Below, one piece after another: positions 1 to 9,225 of a stretch of DNA of 64,000 bases (its first letter is position 1; each line of letters begins with the position of its first letter). A model generated the notes under the pieces. That model had not been told where the DNA came from and did no database searches. It saw only the letters and a program-made list of their open reading frames with translations. A program made the translations under genes and the position numbers. The stretch lies in assembly GCF_900129425.1 (NCBI RefSeq), contig NZ_LT670817.1, positions 5,704,001 to 5,768,000 of the forward strand. The letters are read 5' to 3'. This stretch comes from Bradyrhizobium erythrophlei (GTDB lineage: Bacteria > Pseudomonadota > Alphaproteobacteria > Rhizobiales > Xanthobacteraceae).

Positions 1-638
1 ATTCCGCCGAGCACAGGAACATTGCGGATCAGCTGACCTTGATCCGCCGCCGACGGCGACAACAGGCCGACCGGCCAGATCCGCTTGACGGCGCCGCTTT
101 CGATTCCACGCAAGAGGATTTCAGCATCGGCGGCGCGGCCGATGAGCAGCGTCGGTGACGCATCCTCCACCTTCGCATGATGACGAACGCGCGTGTAGCG
201 AAAATAACGATAGGCGAAGCGCAAGGCGCTGAGAAAAAACACCTCGAGAAACCAGTAGAGGATGATGGTGATTTTGCCGAGAAAGAACGCGCCTTGAACA
301 TTCGGCGCCACCGGCGTGCCGTGAACGTTGGGCGCGACGAAAACATAATCCATTACCAGGAGCGCGACGGTCAGCACGGTGGCCACGCGCAGAATGTTCA
401 ACGCATCCGGCAACGAAATGAAACGCCATTTCGTGGTGGTCAGATGGAAAAGGTAGCAAACGACGACACTGAACGCGACGAAATAGGGCAGGATATTCAG
501 CAGCAGCGGGACACGATCGACGAACGATTCACCTTCGAAGCGCAGATAGAAACTCGCAATCAGCGCGAGCGCCGTCGCGAGCGCGTCGTGCGCGGCGATC
601 AGGAAGTTCCGCAATGTAAATCGTGGGAAACGCGTCAT
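1..638 (-). CDS. FlaA1/CapD-type nucleotide-sugar dehydratase/epimerase, membrane N-terminal part (cut by window edge)
   Basis: The reading frame opens at an ATG at 638 and runs off the left edge, so about 212 codons are visible. The N-terminal 150 residues contain about four hydrophobic segments, beginning MTRFPRFTLRNFLIAAHDAL, with a basic loop after the last one (RYFRYTRVRHH). A CoA-binding-like Rossmann segment follows (LLIGRAADAEILLRGIESG). This is the layout of the WbpM/FlaA1/CapD family, inner-membrane enzymes that convert UDP-HexNAc to 4-keto-6-deoxy sugars. The catalytic SDR domain would lie beyond the window, so the exact reaction is unknown. It is the fourth gene of the leftward hldD-hldE-ligase run, 85 bases after the ligase stop. 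Confidence 0.8.
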   Translation of the reverse strand, partial: MTRFPRFTLRNFLIAAHDALATALALIASFYLRFEGESFVDRVPLLLNILPYFVAFSVVVCYLFHLTTTKWRFISLPDALNILRVATVLTVALLVMDYVFVAPNVHGTPVAPNVQGAFFLGKITIILYWFLEVFFLSALRFAYRYFRYTRVRHHAKVEDASPTLLIGRAADAEILLRGIESGAVKRIWPVGLLSPSAADQGQLIRNVPVLGG

Positions 639-723
639 TTCGCTGACCGGTAACAAGAAATATCCAGGTGATGCCGCCGTTGCGAGGCTGCTGATAGCTC
701 ATCCCGCGCGGGCACGCCAGCCG

Positions 724-2010
724 TCATGACTTATCGGAATTTCGCGGTACCAGTCCTGCTTCACGCGAGCCTGTCTTTAACACCATTCCACCGGCGACGC
801 CCACGCCCACGACATACATCCATCCCTCGTGGAAATCGAATATGTGAGAATTGAACAGCGAGGTGAAAATATTTTGCACGACAACGAGCAATCCGATCCA
901 GGTCGCCAGGCCTTCGCCGCGAAACAGCTGCAAATGCAGCAGCCACATCGCGTATAGCACGACAATTCCGATCACGCCCCACTGGACCGCGATGTTCAGC
1001 GTCTGGTTGTGCGGATTACCGATAACCTCGGCGCCGGCGCCGACGTGGCCGACGGCGGCCTGCTCAAACAGCCCGCGTGTCGATCCGGTGCCGTGCCCGA
1101 AGACCGGAGCCTCAGAAAAAAACCGCAGCGATTTCTCCCAAAATTCCAGCCGAAGGCCGATCGACGTCGGGATGTTTCGCTCCTTGTACAATCGGTAATC
1201 CCTGAGGAAGGTCGTGGTCGTCCATTGCAAGTGCGGCGATGCCGTCCAGGCCAGCGCTGCCAGCACGACTACCGCGCAAAATATGACGACGTTGGTTCGC
1301 CATTTCAGATGGAGCAGCGCAAATACCGCCAGCATGATCGGCATGGTGACCAGCGCCGTTCGCGAAACAATCACGAACGCCATGTTGACGACGAAGCCGA
1401 GCGCGGTGGCGCTCAGCAACAACGCCGGAACAATTCTTCCCGCCCGCAGAAGCGTGATGATGGGATAGGCGAGCGCCACGGCACACAGCGCGAATTCCTG
1501 GCTTTGATCGATATAGTTTTTGACCGGAACGCCGTATTCGGCCCCTGACTTGAGCGCGAGGCTTGGAGCGAACGCCACGACCCAGGACATCGCCAGCAAC
1601 AGAACGGAGGACACCAGGAAGGCGATGAACACCTGCATGCCGCGCGTCGAGCGCTCGAAATGATAGAATAGCGCCGGCAGCATGAGTAGTTTCACGGTCG
1701 GGCCGACGGCGTAGAGCCGTGCCCCCCATGGCGCGTCCGACCAGAGCGTTCCCGCGACCGCCAGCGCGAACAGCGCGATCGGCAGCGCACAAATCGGACG
1801 TTTCAGCGATTGCAGGAAGGCCGCGAAGTCGAGGAAAGGCAGCATCGTGACCAGCAGTGCAACCGCGAAGATCGCGACCAGCGACGTCGACCAGGGCAGC
1901 GTAAGCGCGATTAGGACAACGAAAATATCGGCCGTCGTCGCCCAGGCGGCCGGATCCCGCCACAGCCTGCCCAACAACGCTCCCACGGTCTCTCGTGCCA
2001 CCGCGCTCAC
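724..2010 (-). CDS. O-antigen ligase (WaaL/Wzy_C family)
   Basis: A 428-residue polytopic membrane protein with about ten hydrophobic segments. It has a long periplasmic loop late in the protein containing GHGTGSTRG and a downstream NPHNQTLNIAVQWG motif, which is typical of the O-antigen ligase/polymerase superfamily. The start overlaps the hldE stop by four bases (ATGA), so the two are translationally coupled. Placement directly behind hldE in a heptose/core operon favours the ligase role (transfer of undecaprenyl-linked O-antigen to lipid A-core in the periplasm) over a polymerase. Sequence alone cannot fully separate the two. Confidence 0.8.
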   Translation of the reverse strand: MSAVARETVGALLGRLWRDPAAWATTADIFVVLIALTLPWSTSLVAIFAVALLVTMLPFLDFAAFLQSLKRPICALPIALFALAVAGTLWSDAPWGARLYAVGPTVKLLMLPALFYHFERSTRGMQVFIAFLVSSVLLLAMSWVVAFAPSLALKSGAEYGVPVKNYIDQSQEFALCAVALAYPIITLLRAGRIVPALLLSATALGFVVNMAFVIVSRTALVTMPIMLAVFALLHLKWRTNVVIFCAVVVLAALAWTASPHLQWTTTTFLRDYRLYKERNIPTSIGLRLEFWEKSLRFFSEAPVFGHGTGSTRGLFEQAAVGHVGAGAEVIGNPHNQTLNIAVQWGVIGIVVLYAMWLLHLQLFRGEGLATWIGLLVVVQNIFTSLFNSHIFDFHEGWMYVVGVGVAGGMVLKTGSREAGLVPRNSDKS

Positions 2011-3479
2011 GCCGTGCCTCCACGTGCGCGATTAACAAGCGACGTCGTACTGAAGCCCGGCAGTACGTCGACCAGCAGCACTTTACCGCCACAGGCTTCG
2101 ACGATCTCGTGGCCGACGACCTGGTCGCGGGTATAGTCCCCGCCCTTCACCAGCACGCTCGGCCTGATCTGCCCGATCAACCTGATCGGCGTGTCGTCTT
2201 CGAAGATCACGACGAGATCGACCGCCTCCAGCGCCGCCAGCACCTCCGCGCGTGCGAGTTCGTCCTGCACCGGACGGCCCTCGCCCTTTAGCCGCTTCAC
2301 CGATGCGTCGCTGTTCAGGCCGACGATCAGCCGGTCGCAAGCCCCGCGCGCCGCGGTCAGGACCTTGACATGACCGGGATGCAGAATATCGAAACAGCCG
2401 TTGGTGAATCCGATCCTCAGGCCCTGCTTCCGCCAGTCCAGAAGGTGCGCGTCGAGGTCGCTGCTTGTCGCGACGATCTTCTCTTCAGCCGCGAGGAATG
2501 CATGCGGCAGAATTTTCCGCCGCAGCTCCGCCGGTGTCACAACCGCGGTGCCTTTCTTGCCGACCGCGACCGCGGCCGCCGCATTCGCCATCCGCACGGC
2601 AGTCTCCCAGTTAGCCCCCGCCGCAAGCGTCGCCGCAAGCACCGCGGCGACGGTGTCGCCGGCGCCCGAGACGTCGCGCACCCTGACCGGATGCGCCGGG
2701 ACGTGGATGGCCTCCCCCTTGCGCGGCGCCAGCGTCATGCCGTGCTCGCTTTGCGTCACCAAAATAGCTTCGCAGTCGGCAAGCTGCATGGCGTCTTGTG
2801 CGGCATCGACGATACTCTCCTGGGTGTCGGCCCGGCTGCGGGTCGCCTCCGCAAACTCCTTCCGATTGGGGGTCAGCAGGGTCGCACCGCGATAGATCGC
2901 AAAATTGGCGCTCTTGGGATCGACGATGACGGGCTTGCCGAGCTTGCGCGCGGCGTCGATGACGTTGCGTATCACGCGCGCCGTCAGCACACCCTTGGCG
3001 TAGTCGGACAACAACACGATATCGGCGCGCGGCAACAGCGGCAGGATGGCGTCGATCAGCCTCTGCTCGATATCAGCGGCTGCCGGCGCGGCCAATTCCC
3101 AATCCGCGCGCAGCATATGCGTCGAGAAATGTTCGGACACGAAGCGCACCTTGCGCGTCGTCGGCCGCTCGGAATCGCAAACCAGCACGCTTTCGATCAG
3201 GCTTTCCCCTGCCAATGCGGCCTGCAGTTTCGCGCCCGCATCGTCCTCGCCGATCAGACCGACGAAGATGCAGCGCGCGCCGATCGAAGCGACGTTGCGC
3301 GCGACGTTGCCGGCGCCGCCGATATTGGTCTCGCTGCGCTGGACGGCGATCACCGGCGCCGGCGCTTCCGGCGAAATCCGGGACACCTCGCCATAGACGA
3401 ATTCGTCGAGCATGAGGTCGCCGACGCAGAGCACCGTTCGGCGGGCAATCGCGTGCGACAGGGCGTCAAAATCGAACAT
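2007..3479 (-). CDS. hldE: Bifunctional heptose 7-phosphate kinase / heptose 1-phosphate adenylyltransferase
   Basis: 490 residues with two domains. The PfkB/ribokinase-type kinase occupies about residues 1-320, with a GGAGNVA substrate loop near 54 and the DVSGAGDT anion-hole motif at 269-276. The cytidylyltransferase-like domain follows from about 350, with FTNGCFDILHPGH and the HPGH catalytic motif at 367-370. It phosphorylates D-glycero-D-manno-heptose 7-phosphate at C1 and, after GmhB action, adenylylates the 1-phosphate. Length and fused architecture match HldE. It sits 24 bases behind hldD and overlaps the ligase gene, which supports one LPS-core transcript. Confidence 0.95.
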   Translation of the reverse strand: MFDFDALSHAIARRTVLCVGDLMLDEFVYGEVSRISPEAPAPVIAVQRSETNIGGAGNVARNVASIGARCIFVGLIGEDDAGAKLQAALAGESLIESVLVCDSERPTTRKVRFVSEHFSTHMLRADWELAAPAAADIEQRLIDAILPLLPRADIVLLSDYAKGVLTARVIRNVIDAARKLGKPVIVDPKSANFAIYRGATLLTPNRKEFAEATRSRADTQESIVDAAQDAMQLADCEAILVTQSEHGMTLAPRKGEAIHVPAHPVRVRDVSGAGDTVAAVLAATLAAGANWETAVRMANAAAAVAVGKKGTAVVTPAELRRKILPHAFLAAEEKIVATSSDLDAHLLDWRKQGLRIGFTNGCFDILHPGHVKVLTAARGACDRLIVGLNSDASVKRLKGEGRPVQDELARAEVLAALEAVDLVVIFEDDTPIRLIGQIRPSVLVKGGDYTRDQVVGHEIVEACGGKVLLVDVLPGFSTTSLVNRARGGTA

Positions 3480-3503
3480 CTGTTCTCGTCATCTGTTGCG
3501 CGG

Positions 3504-4484
3504 TCAGCGGAAACGGTCGGCGGAATCGAGAAATCCCCGGACGTACGTGTCGACTGCATCTTCCAGCGCCGTAAAGCCCCCGTTATATCCGGCGCGCTGC
3601 AGCCGATCGACGTCGCTCTGGGTGAAGTACTGGTAGCTGCCGCGGATCTGTTCGGGCATATCGACATACTCGATATTCGCAACCGTGCCGAGCGCCGCAT
3701 AGGCCGAGAGCATCACATCCTTGAAACTGCGGGCCTTGCCGGTCCCGACGTTGAAGAGGCCGCTGACATCAGGCGTCGCCAGCAACCACATCATCACCCG
3801 CACTGCGTCGTCGACATAGATGAAATCGCGGCGCTGATCGCCGTCGGCGATCCCTTCGCGATGGGATTTGAACAGCTGCACGGCGCGGCCCGCTTTGATA
3901 TCGTCGAAGCGCCGCGCCAGCACGCTCATCATCGCGCCCTTGTGATATTCATTGGGGCCGAACACATTGAAGAATTTCAGGCCGGCCCATTGCGGCGGCA
4001 GCTTTTCGCCTCGGGCGACACGCTCGGCAACCGCCATGTCGAACAGATGCTTGCTCCAGCCGTACAAGTTCATCGGCCGTAGCGCCTTCAGCGCCGATAT
4101 CGAGGGGTCGTCGCGAAAGCCCTGCGCGCCATCGCCATAGGTCGAAGCCGAGGAGGCGTAAATAAACGGCGTCGCATTGGCCGTGCACCAGTCGAGCAGC
4201 CGCATCGACAGCCGGAAATTGGTCTCGATCACGAGATCGCCGTCGGTTGCGGTGGTCTCCGAAATGGCGCCGAGATGGATGACGGCATCGAGCTGCCGGC
4301 CTTTCAGCCAGTGGGACAGCTCCGCCGGCGGGACGATATCCGCGAGTTGGCGCTTGGCGAGATTGCGCCATTTGCCGTCATGACCGAGCACATCGCAAAC
4401 GGCGACATCGGCGCGGCCGGCCTCGTTGAGCGCGGCCACGACGTTCGATCCGATAAAACCGGCACCCCCGGTCACCAGCAACAT
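3504..4484 (-). CDS. hldD: ADP-L-glycero-D-manno-heptose 6-epimerase
   Basis: 326 residues of the extended SDR family. The NADP-binding TGGAGFIGSN lies at 5-14 and the catalytic pair Tyr141 and Lys145 in YGWSK. FGPNEYHKG and the substrate-specific region match HldD/RfaD. It epimerises ADP-D,D-heptose to ADP-L,D-heptose, the last step of donor synthesis for the inner core. It is the first gene of the leftward LPS operon and diverges from waaF across a 170-base spacer that should hold both promoters. No clear -35/-10 pair stood out by eye. Confidence 0.93.
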   Translation of the reverse strand: MLLVTGGAGFIGSNVVAALNEAGRADVAVCDVLGHDGKWRNLAKRQLADIVPPAELSHWLKGRQLDAVIHLGAISETTATDGDLVIETNFRLSMRLLDWCTANATPFIYASSASTYGDGAQGFRDDPSISALKALRPMNLYGWSKHLFDMAVAERVARGEKLPPQWAGLKFFNVFGPNEYHKGAMMSVLARRFDDIKAGRAVQLFKSHREGIADGDQRRDFIYVDDAVRVMMWLLATPDVSGLFNVGTGKARSFKDVMLSAYAALGTVANIEYVDMPEQIRGSYQYFTQSDVDRLQRAGYNGGFTALEDAVDTYVRGFLDSADRFR

Positions 4485-4654
4485 TGCCTATTCCTGCCCT
4501 TGATGTGGGATGCCAGCTTTGCCCCAGTCCTGCCCGGCAGGCAACTTTGGTTACCCGGCGTGGTGAAGGCGGGGAGGCCCTGTCTGGCGGCTTTACCCGG
4601 CTGCAGGGAGCGGTTACCGACAGGAAGAGCATGGACCGGCGCTAATCTCATCAT

Positions 4655-5725
4655 ATGAACACAGATTCAACACATCAAGCGGAGACCGGGGATGCGGCCG
4701 ATGCACGGCCGATCCTGATCGTCCCCTATATGTGGATCGGCGACTTCGTGCGCGGCCATTCGGTCGTGCGGGTGCTCAGGCAGCGCTGGCCGAATCGGCC
4801 TGTCGACGTGCTGGTGAGCCCGCTGTGCGCGCCGCTGGTCGATTACATGCCCGGCGTCCGCTCCGGGATCGTCTGGGACCTGCCGCGAAGCCGGCTTGCG
4901 GTCGCCAGGCAATGGGGATTGGCTGCGCAACTGCGCTCCCGCGATTATGGCACCGCGCTGGTCCTGCCCCGCACCTGGAAGTCGGCGATTGCCCCTGCGC
5001 TGGCCGGTATCCCCGAACGGGTCGGCTTCGTCGGCGAGGCCAGGTTCGGGCTGATCAACCGATGGCGCTGGGGCGAGCAGGCCCTCCCCCGGTTCATTGA
5101 CAAGAATGCCGCGCTGGCGTTGCCGGACGGGGCTCCGCTGCCACCGGAATGGCCGGTGCCGCAGCTTGTTGTCCCCGCCGGGGAAACCGACCGCTGGCGG
5201 CAAGCACACGGTCTGGGCGCTAATCGTGCGGTGGCGCTGGCTCCCGGCTCGGTCGGCGCCTCCAAGCGCTGGACCTATTATCCGGAAGCCGCGCGGCTTC
5301 TGGCCGAACGCGGGCTCGATGTCTGGGTGGTCGGCGGCCCCGGCGAAAAGGCTTTGGCGGCGCAAATCGTCGCCACAGGCGGGCCTCGCGTCCGCGACCT
5401 GACGGGAACCGATCTGCGCAACGGTATCCTGGCGATGGCGGCGGCCAATGTCGCAATATCCAACGATTCCGGGCTGATGCACATCGCGGCGGCGCTGGGG
5501 ACGCCGACCATGGGTATTTTTGGCCCCACCAGCCCCTATCACTGGGCGCCGCTTAATGGCCTCGCGGCGACGGTTCAGACCAAAACCGTGGTGCCGTGCC
5601 AGCCCTGCCACCGCCCAGTCTGCACCATGAACGACCACCGCTGCATGCGGGACATTCCGGCATCTGACGTGGTTGATATCACGATGCGCGTGCTGGCCGA
5701 GGCCAAAGCCCGCGTCGCGGATTGA
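4655..5725 (+). CDS. waaF: ADP-heptose:LPS heptosyltransferase II
   Basis: 356 residues of glycosyltransferase family 9. The N-terminus carries ILIVPYMWIGDFVRGHSVVR. The C-terminal nucleotide-sugar domain has ALAPGSVGASKRW, the conserved NDSGLMHIAAALGTPTMGIF block and a cysteine-rich CQPCHRPVC segment seen in WaaF proteins. It adds the second heptose to the inner core on the cytoplasmic face. It opens the rightward waaF-gmhA-gmhB group, opposite hldD, so donor synthesis and transfer genes are placed back to back. Confidence 0.93.
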   Translation: MNTDSTHQAETGDAADARPILIVPYMWIGDFVRGHSVVRVLRQRWPNRPVDVLVSPLCAPLVDYMPGVRSGIVWDLPRSRLAVARQWGLAAQLRSRDYGTALVLPRTWKSAIAPALAGIPERVGFVGEARFGLINRWRWGEQALPRFIDKNAALALPDGAPLPPEWPVPQLVVPAGETDRWRQAHGLGANRAVALAPGSVGASKRWTYYPEAARLLAERGLDVWVVGGPGEKALAAQIVATGGPRVRDLTGTDLRNGILAMAAANVAISNDSGLMHIAAALGTPTMGIFGPTSPYHWAPLNGLAATVQTKTVVPCQPCHRPVCTMNDHRCMRDIPASDVVDITMRVLAEAKARVAD

Positions 5726-5794
5726 CCTCGCGCGCTTGCGCAGCCGCTACGCGGTCATTACCAAAGAAGCCAACTGCAACCCTGACGGTGTGTC

Positions 5795-6388
5795 TTGAGC
5801 CAAGATCTTATCGCAGCCCATCTAACGCAATCGCTCGCCGCCCTCGAGCGGACGACGCAAGATGACGCGTTGCTCGCCACCGCGCGAAAGATCGCGGCCG
5901 TGATCCTCGCGGCGCTGCGCTCGGGCAACAAGCTCCTGATCGCCGGCAATGGCGGCAGCGCCGCCGACGCCCAGCATATCGCCGCGGAGATCGTCGGCCG
6001 CTACAAACAGGACCGGCCCGCCTGGACCGCGATTGCGCTGACCACCGACACCTCGGCCTTGACTTCGATCGGCAACGATTACGGTTTTGAACAGGTGTTC
6101 GCGCGCCAGGTCGAAGGACTCGGCCGGCGCGGCGACGTGCTGCTGGCGCTTTCCACCTCGGGGCGTTCGCCGAACATTCTGGCGGCGCTGCGCAGCGCCC
6201 GGGAACGCGGGCTCATCACCGTCGGCTTCACCGGCCGCAAGGGCGAAACACTCGGTGCCTTCTGCGACCATCTGTTCGTCTCGCCCAGCGACGACACGCC
6301 GATCGTCCAGCAGATTCATCTCGCCGTTGCGCACGGGATCTGCGACGAGGTCGAGCAGGCCATAATGCGCGAGACCGCGAAAAAATGA
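5795..6388 (+). CDS. gmhA: Phosphoheptose isomerase (sedoheptulose 7-phosphate isomerase)
   Basis: 197 residues, a single SIS domain. The phosphosugar-binding loop GNGGSAADAQHIAAE near residues 50-64 and the later STSGRSPN loop are diagnostic of GmhA. It converts sedoheptulose 7-phosphate to D-glycero-D-manno-heptose 7-phosphate, the first step of the heptose pathway. The start appears to be TTG at 5795, the codon that gives the family N-terminus. I see no strong ribosome binding site and no better in-frame ATG. The stop overlaps the gmhB start by four bases. Confidence 0.93.
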   Translation: MSQDLIAAHLTQSLAALERTTQDDALLATARKIAAVILAALRSGNKLLIAGNGGSAADAQHIAAEIVGRYKQDRPAWTAIALTTDTSALTSIGNDYGFEQVFARQVEGLGRRGDVLLALSTSGRSPNILAALRSARERGLITVGFTGRKGETLGAFCDHLFVSPSDDTPIVQQIHLAVAHGICDEVEQAIMRETAKK

Positions 6389-6927
6389 GCGGCATCGATT
6401 CCGCCCGCGGCGCGGCCCGGCCCGCCGCGTTCCTCGATCGCGACGGCGTCATCAACCACGACGACGGCTTCATGGGGACGCAGGACCGGATTCGCTGGAT
6501 GCCGAATGCGGCGAAGGCGATCCGCCGCCTCAACGAGGCCGGGTATTTTGTCTTCCTCTTCACCAATCAATCCGGCGTCGCGCGCGGCTATTTCTCCGAA
6601 GACGATCTGCGGGTTCTGCATGACTGGATGCGCGCCGAACTCGCCGCTCAAGACGCCCGGGTCGACGACATCAGATATTGCCCGCATCATCCCGATGGGT
6701 CGGTCGCCGGCTATCTCGAAGACCACCATTGGCGGAAGCCGAGCCCCGGGATGATTCTCGATCTGATGTCGCACTGGCCGGTGCGGCGCGAAGGCAGTTT
6801 TGTCATTGGCGACCGGCATAGCGATATCGAGGCGGCGCAAGCCGCTGACTTGCCTGGCTTCCTGTTCGCCGGCGGCGACCTCGACGCGTTTGTGGCTGAT
6901 GTCATTGCTCAAACGAGCGCGCGATAA
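6385..6927 (+). CDS. gmhB: D-glycero-D-manno-heptose 1,7-bisphosphate 7-phosphatase
   Basis: 180 residues of the HAD superfamily, HisB-like class. Motif I is FLDRDGVINHDDG (nucleophile and acid/base Asp). Motif II region reads FTNQSGVARG, and the late VIGDRHSDIEAA supplies the Mg-binding aspartates. It removes the 7-phosphate of heptose 1,7-bisphosphate. The zinc loop is unusual. The first pair C-x-H (CPHHPDG) is present, but the second CxC that usually precedes RKP is replaced here by HHW. It overlaps gmhA by 4 bases and the opposing glycosyltransferase end by 19 bases. Confidence 0.92.
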   Translation: MSGIDSARGAARPAAFLDRDGVINHDDGFMGTQDRIRWMPNAAKAIRRLNEAGYFVFLFTNQSGVARGYFSEDDLRVLHDWMRAELAAQDARVDDIRYCPHHPDGSVAGYLEDHHWRKPSPGMILDLMSHWPVRREGSFVIGDRHSDIEAAQAADLPGFLFAGGDLDAFVADVIAQTSAR

Positions 6928-8030
6928 ACTTCGGCGATCGCGTTTGCTTCGGAATCGAGGCTGAATTTCGCCAACACCCGCGCCCGCGCCCGCTCACCGA
7001 TTGCCGCCGCTGACGCCGGATCGCGCATCAGCGGCTCCAGGGCTGCGACAAGCGCATCGACATCGCCCGGCGGCGTCAGCGCGCCTGTCACGCCATCCTC
7101 GACCACCAGCTCGGCGGCCCCCGCGCGCGACGCCACCAATGCTGCGCCTACCGCCATAGCCTCAATCAGCGTCAATCCAAAACCTTCGTTGCGGGAAGTG
7201 AACGCGTAGATCGTCAGCCGCTGGTACCACCGCTGCACCTCCTCGATCGGAAGTTCACCTGTGATGACGATGCGCGACCCAAGACCCGCGGCCTCGATCC
7301 GCTTTTTCAGATCGTTCGCGAAGACCGACTGCTCGGGCGTGATCGCGCCGACCAACACGGCGGTGAAATCGGGATAGCGCGGCAGCAGCCGGCACATCGC
7401 ATCCACGAAAACATCGCTGCCTTTTTGCGCGCGCACCCGGCCGAAGCAGCCGATCGCATGGCGGCCCGGCAATCCAGCTTCCGCGAACGCCGCCGCGCGG
7501 TCGGCCGGCGGTGCATACAGATCGGTGTCGACGCCGTGCGGAATCACCGTCGCCTCGCGCTTGAGAAACGACGCCGAAATGTCGCTGGTGGCGATGATCG
7601 CATCCATCCGGCTGATCAGCCAGCGGGTGATCCAGGTATGGTGCCGCTGCGCCGCCGAGGTGAATACCAGCTTCAGGGGCCAGCCGAGCGATTGCAACAG
7701 GACGCCGACGATCATCTCGTTGTTGCGCCGCGCGTGCCAGATCAGAGGTGAGCGGCGACGCCATAATTTCAGGAGGTCCGCGATACCGATCCGCGCGATG
7801 CCCTCGGGCGCATCGGGACCAAGCCAGGCCGCACGAAATAGCTGAGCCAGTTTCGGCGCCACCATCCGGTTGGTCGCAGTGACGCCGGAATAACGCCTGT
7901 GCAGATTGGGCACGATCAACTGCAGATGATCAGCGGAATTGTTCTCGATCGGCACATCACGCTCCGGTTTCGCGCTTTTCCTATACGCAACATTAAGCAT
8001 AGTGACCAGTTCGCCTGCGCCGAAACCCAC
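6909..8030 (-). CDS. Family 4 glycosyltransferase, probably LPS core
   Basis: 373 residues with a GT-B fold. The C-terminal donor domain contains GCFGRVRAQKG, a long helix region and the EGFGLTLIE signature (E-x7-E) followed by GVTGALTPPGD. These are typical of GT4 retaining glycosyltransferases. The N-terminal LQLIVPNLHRRYSGV resembles rhizobial LPS core mannosyl/glucosyl transferases. The start is uncertain: GTG at 8030 has a GGTGAAGA upstream, while ATG at 8000 would give 363 residues. Its neighbours point to the LPS core, but the sugar transferred is not deducible. Confidence 0.85.
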   Translation of the reverse strand: MGFGAGELVTMLNVAYRKSAKPERDVPIENNSADHLQLIVPNLHRRYSGVTATNRMVAPKLAQLFRAAWLGPDAPEGIARIGIADLLKLWRRRSPLIWHARRNNEMIVGVLLQSLGWPLKLVFTSAAQRHHTWITRWLISRMDAIIATSDISASFLKREATVIPHGVDTDLYAPPADRAAAFAEAGLPGRHAIGCFGRVRAQKGSDVFVDAMCRLLPRYPDFTAVLVGAITPEQSVFANDLKKRIEAAGLGSRIVITGELPIEEVQRWYQRLTIYAFTSRNEGFGLTLIEAMAVGAALVASRAGAAELVVEDGVTGALTPPGDVDALVAALEPLMRDPASAAAIGERARARVLAKFSLDSEANAIAEVYRALV

Positions 8031-8083
8031 TCTTCACCGCGCCCCGGATAGCATCCGCCGGCAATTGGGAGATGGGTGAGTTC

Positions 8084-9097
8084 ATGACCGTGCTTGTCAC
8101 CGGCGGCGCCGGTTATATCGGAAGTCACATGGTTCACGCGCTGGCGGAAGCCGGCGAAAGCGTTGTGGTGATCGACAACCTGTCCACCGGCTTCTCCACG
8201 TTCCTGCCGGAAGGCGTGCCGCTGTTCATCGGCGACGCCGCGGATGAGAATCTCGTCGAAGGCGTGATATCGGCGCATGGTGTCGAGAGCATCATTCATT
8301 TTGCGGGTTCGGTGGTGGTGCCGGATTCGATGCGCGATCCGCTCGCCTATTACCGCAACAACACCATGACCACGCGCAGCCTTTTGAACGCGGCGGTGAA
8401 GTGCGGCGTCAGCCGCTTCATCTTTTCATCGACCGCGGCGGTGTACGGCAATCCGGATCAGGTACCAGTCCCCGAGAATGCGCCGACGCGGCCGCTGTCG
8501 CCTTACGGCTCCTCGAAGCTGATGACCGAAATCATGCTGCATGACGTCGCTTCCGCCCACGGCATGACCTACGTCGTGCTGCGCTACTTCAACGTCGCGG
8601 GCGCCGATCCGCTGGCGCGCATCGGACTGGCGACCGTCGGCGCGACCCATCTGCTGAAAATCGCGGTCGAGGCGGCAACCGGACAGCGCGCCAAGATCGA
8701 TGTGTTCGGAACCGACTACCCGACCCCGGATGGAAGCTGCATCCGGGATTTCATTCACGTCAGCGATCTGGCGCAGGCGCATCGCGCGGCGCTGTCCTAT
8801 CTGCGCAGCGGCGGGGCGTCGGTGACGCTGAATTGCGGCTACGGCCGCGGCTATTCCGTGCTGGAAACCATCGAGGCGGTGCGGCGCGTGTCCGGGCGCA
8901 ATTTTGCGGTTCAATATGCCCCGCGCCGATCGGGCGATATCATGACCATGATCGCGGACACCAGCCGGATCCGCGCGACGCTGAACTGGACGCCGCAATA
9001 CGATGATCTCGAAACCATCGCCGCCCACGCGCTGGCGTGGGAAGAGAAACTGTTCCGCGAGCGCCATGGCGAACTGCAGCACGCGGTATCAGCCTAA
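8084..9097 (+). CDS. galE: UDP-glucose 4-epimerase
   Basis: About 337 residues from ATG 8084 (TVLVTGGAGYIGSHMVHAL). An in-frame ATG at 8072 would add four residues. The Rossmann motif is GGAGYIGSH, the catalytic pair lies in YGSSKLM, and FNVAGADP and the late RRSGD motif match GalE. It interconverts UDP-glucose and UDP-galactose in the cytosol, supplying galactose for LPS or exopolysaccharide. It is divergent from the glycosyltransferase at 6909-8030. No terminator with a T-run is evident downstream. Confidence 0.9.
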   Translation: MTVLVTGGAGYIGSHMVHALAEAGESVVVIDNLSTGFSTFLPEGVPLFIGDAADENLVEGVISAHGVESIIHFAGSVVVPDSMRDPLAYYRNNTMTTRSLLNAAVKCGVSRFIFSSTAAVYGNPDQVPVPENAPTRPLSPYGSSKLMTEIMLHDVASAHGMTYVVLRYFNVAGADPLARIGLATVGATHLLKIAVEAATGQRAKIDVFGTDYPTPDGSCIRDFIHVSDLAQAHRAALSYLRSGGASVTLNCGYGRGYSVLETIEAVRRVSGRNFAVQYAPRRSGDIMTMIADTSRIRATLNWTPQYDDLETIAAHALAWEEKLFRERHGELQHAVSA

Positions 9098-9225
9098 AAC
9101 CTCATTCGGCGCAAGCCCTGATTTGGCTTGAAAAACCGTGATATAGCGGGCAAGGAGACGGACGTTTCGCAAGCCAACCCTGACACGCGGGCGGATGCCT
9201 GCCGAGCGCTGTCAATGGAACGCGG

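Noticed and set aside
2370..4082. Long rightward frame antisense to hldE and hldD
   Set aside because: Both genes on the other strand are unambiguous. The frame has no family resemblance and low-complexity Arg-rich content.
9101..9165. Hairpin GCAAGCC...GGCTTG after galE as a terminator
   Set aside because: It is followed by A residues rather than T on the coding strand, so it does not fit a rho-independent terminator for galE.
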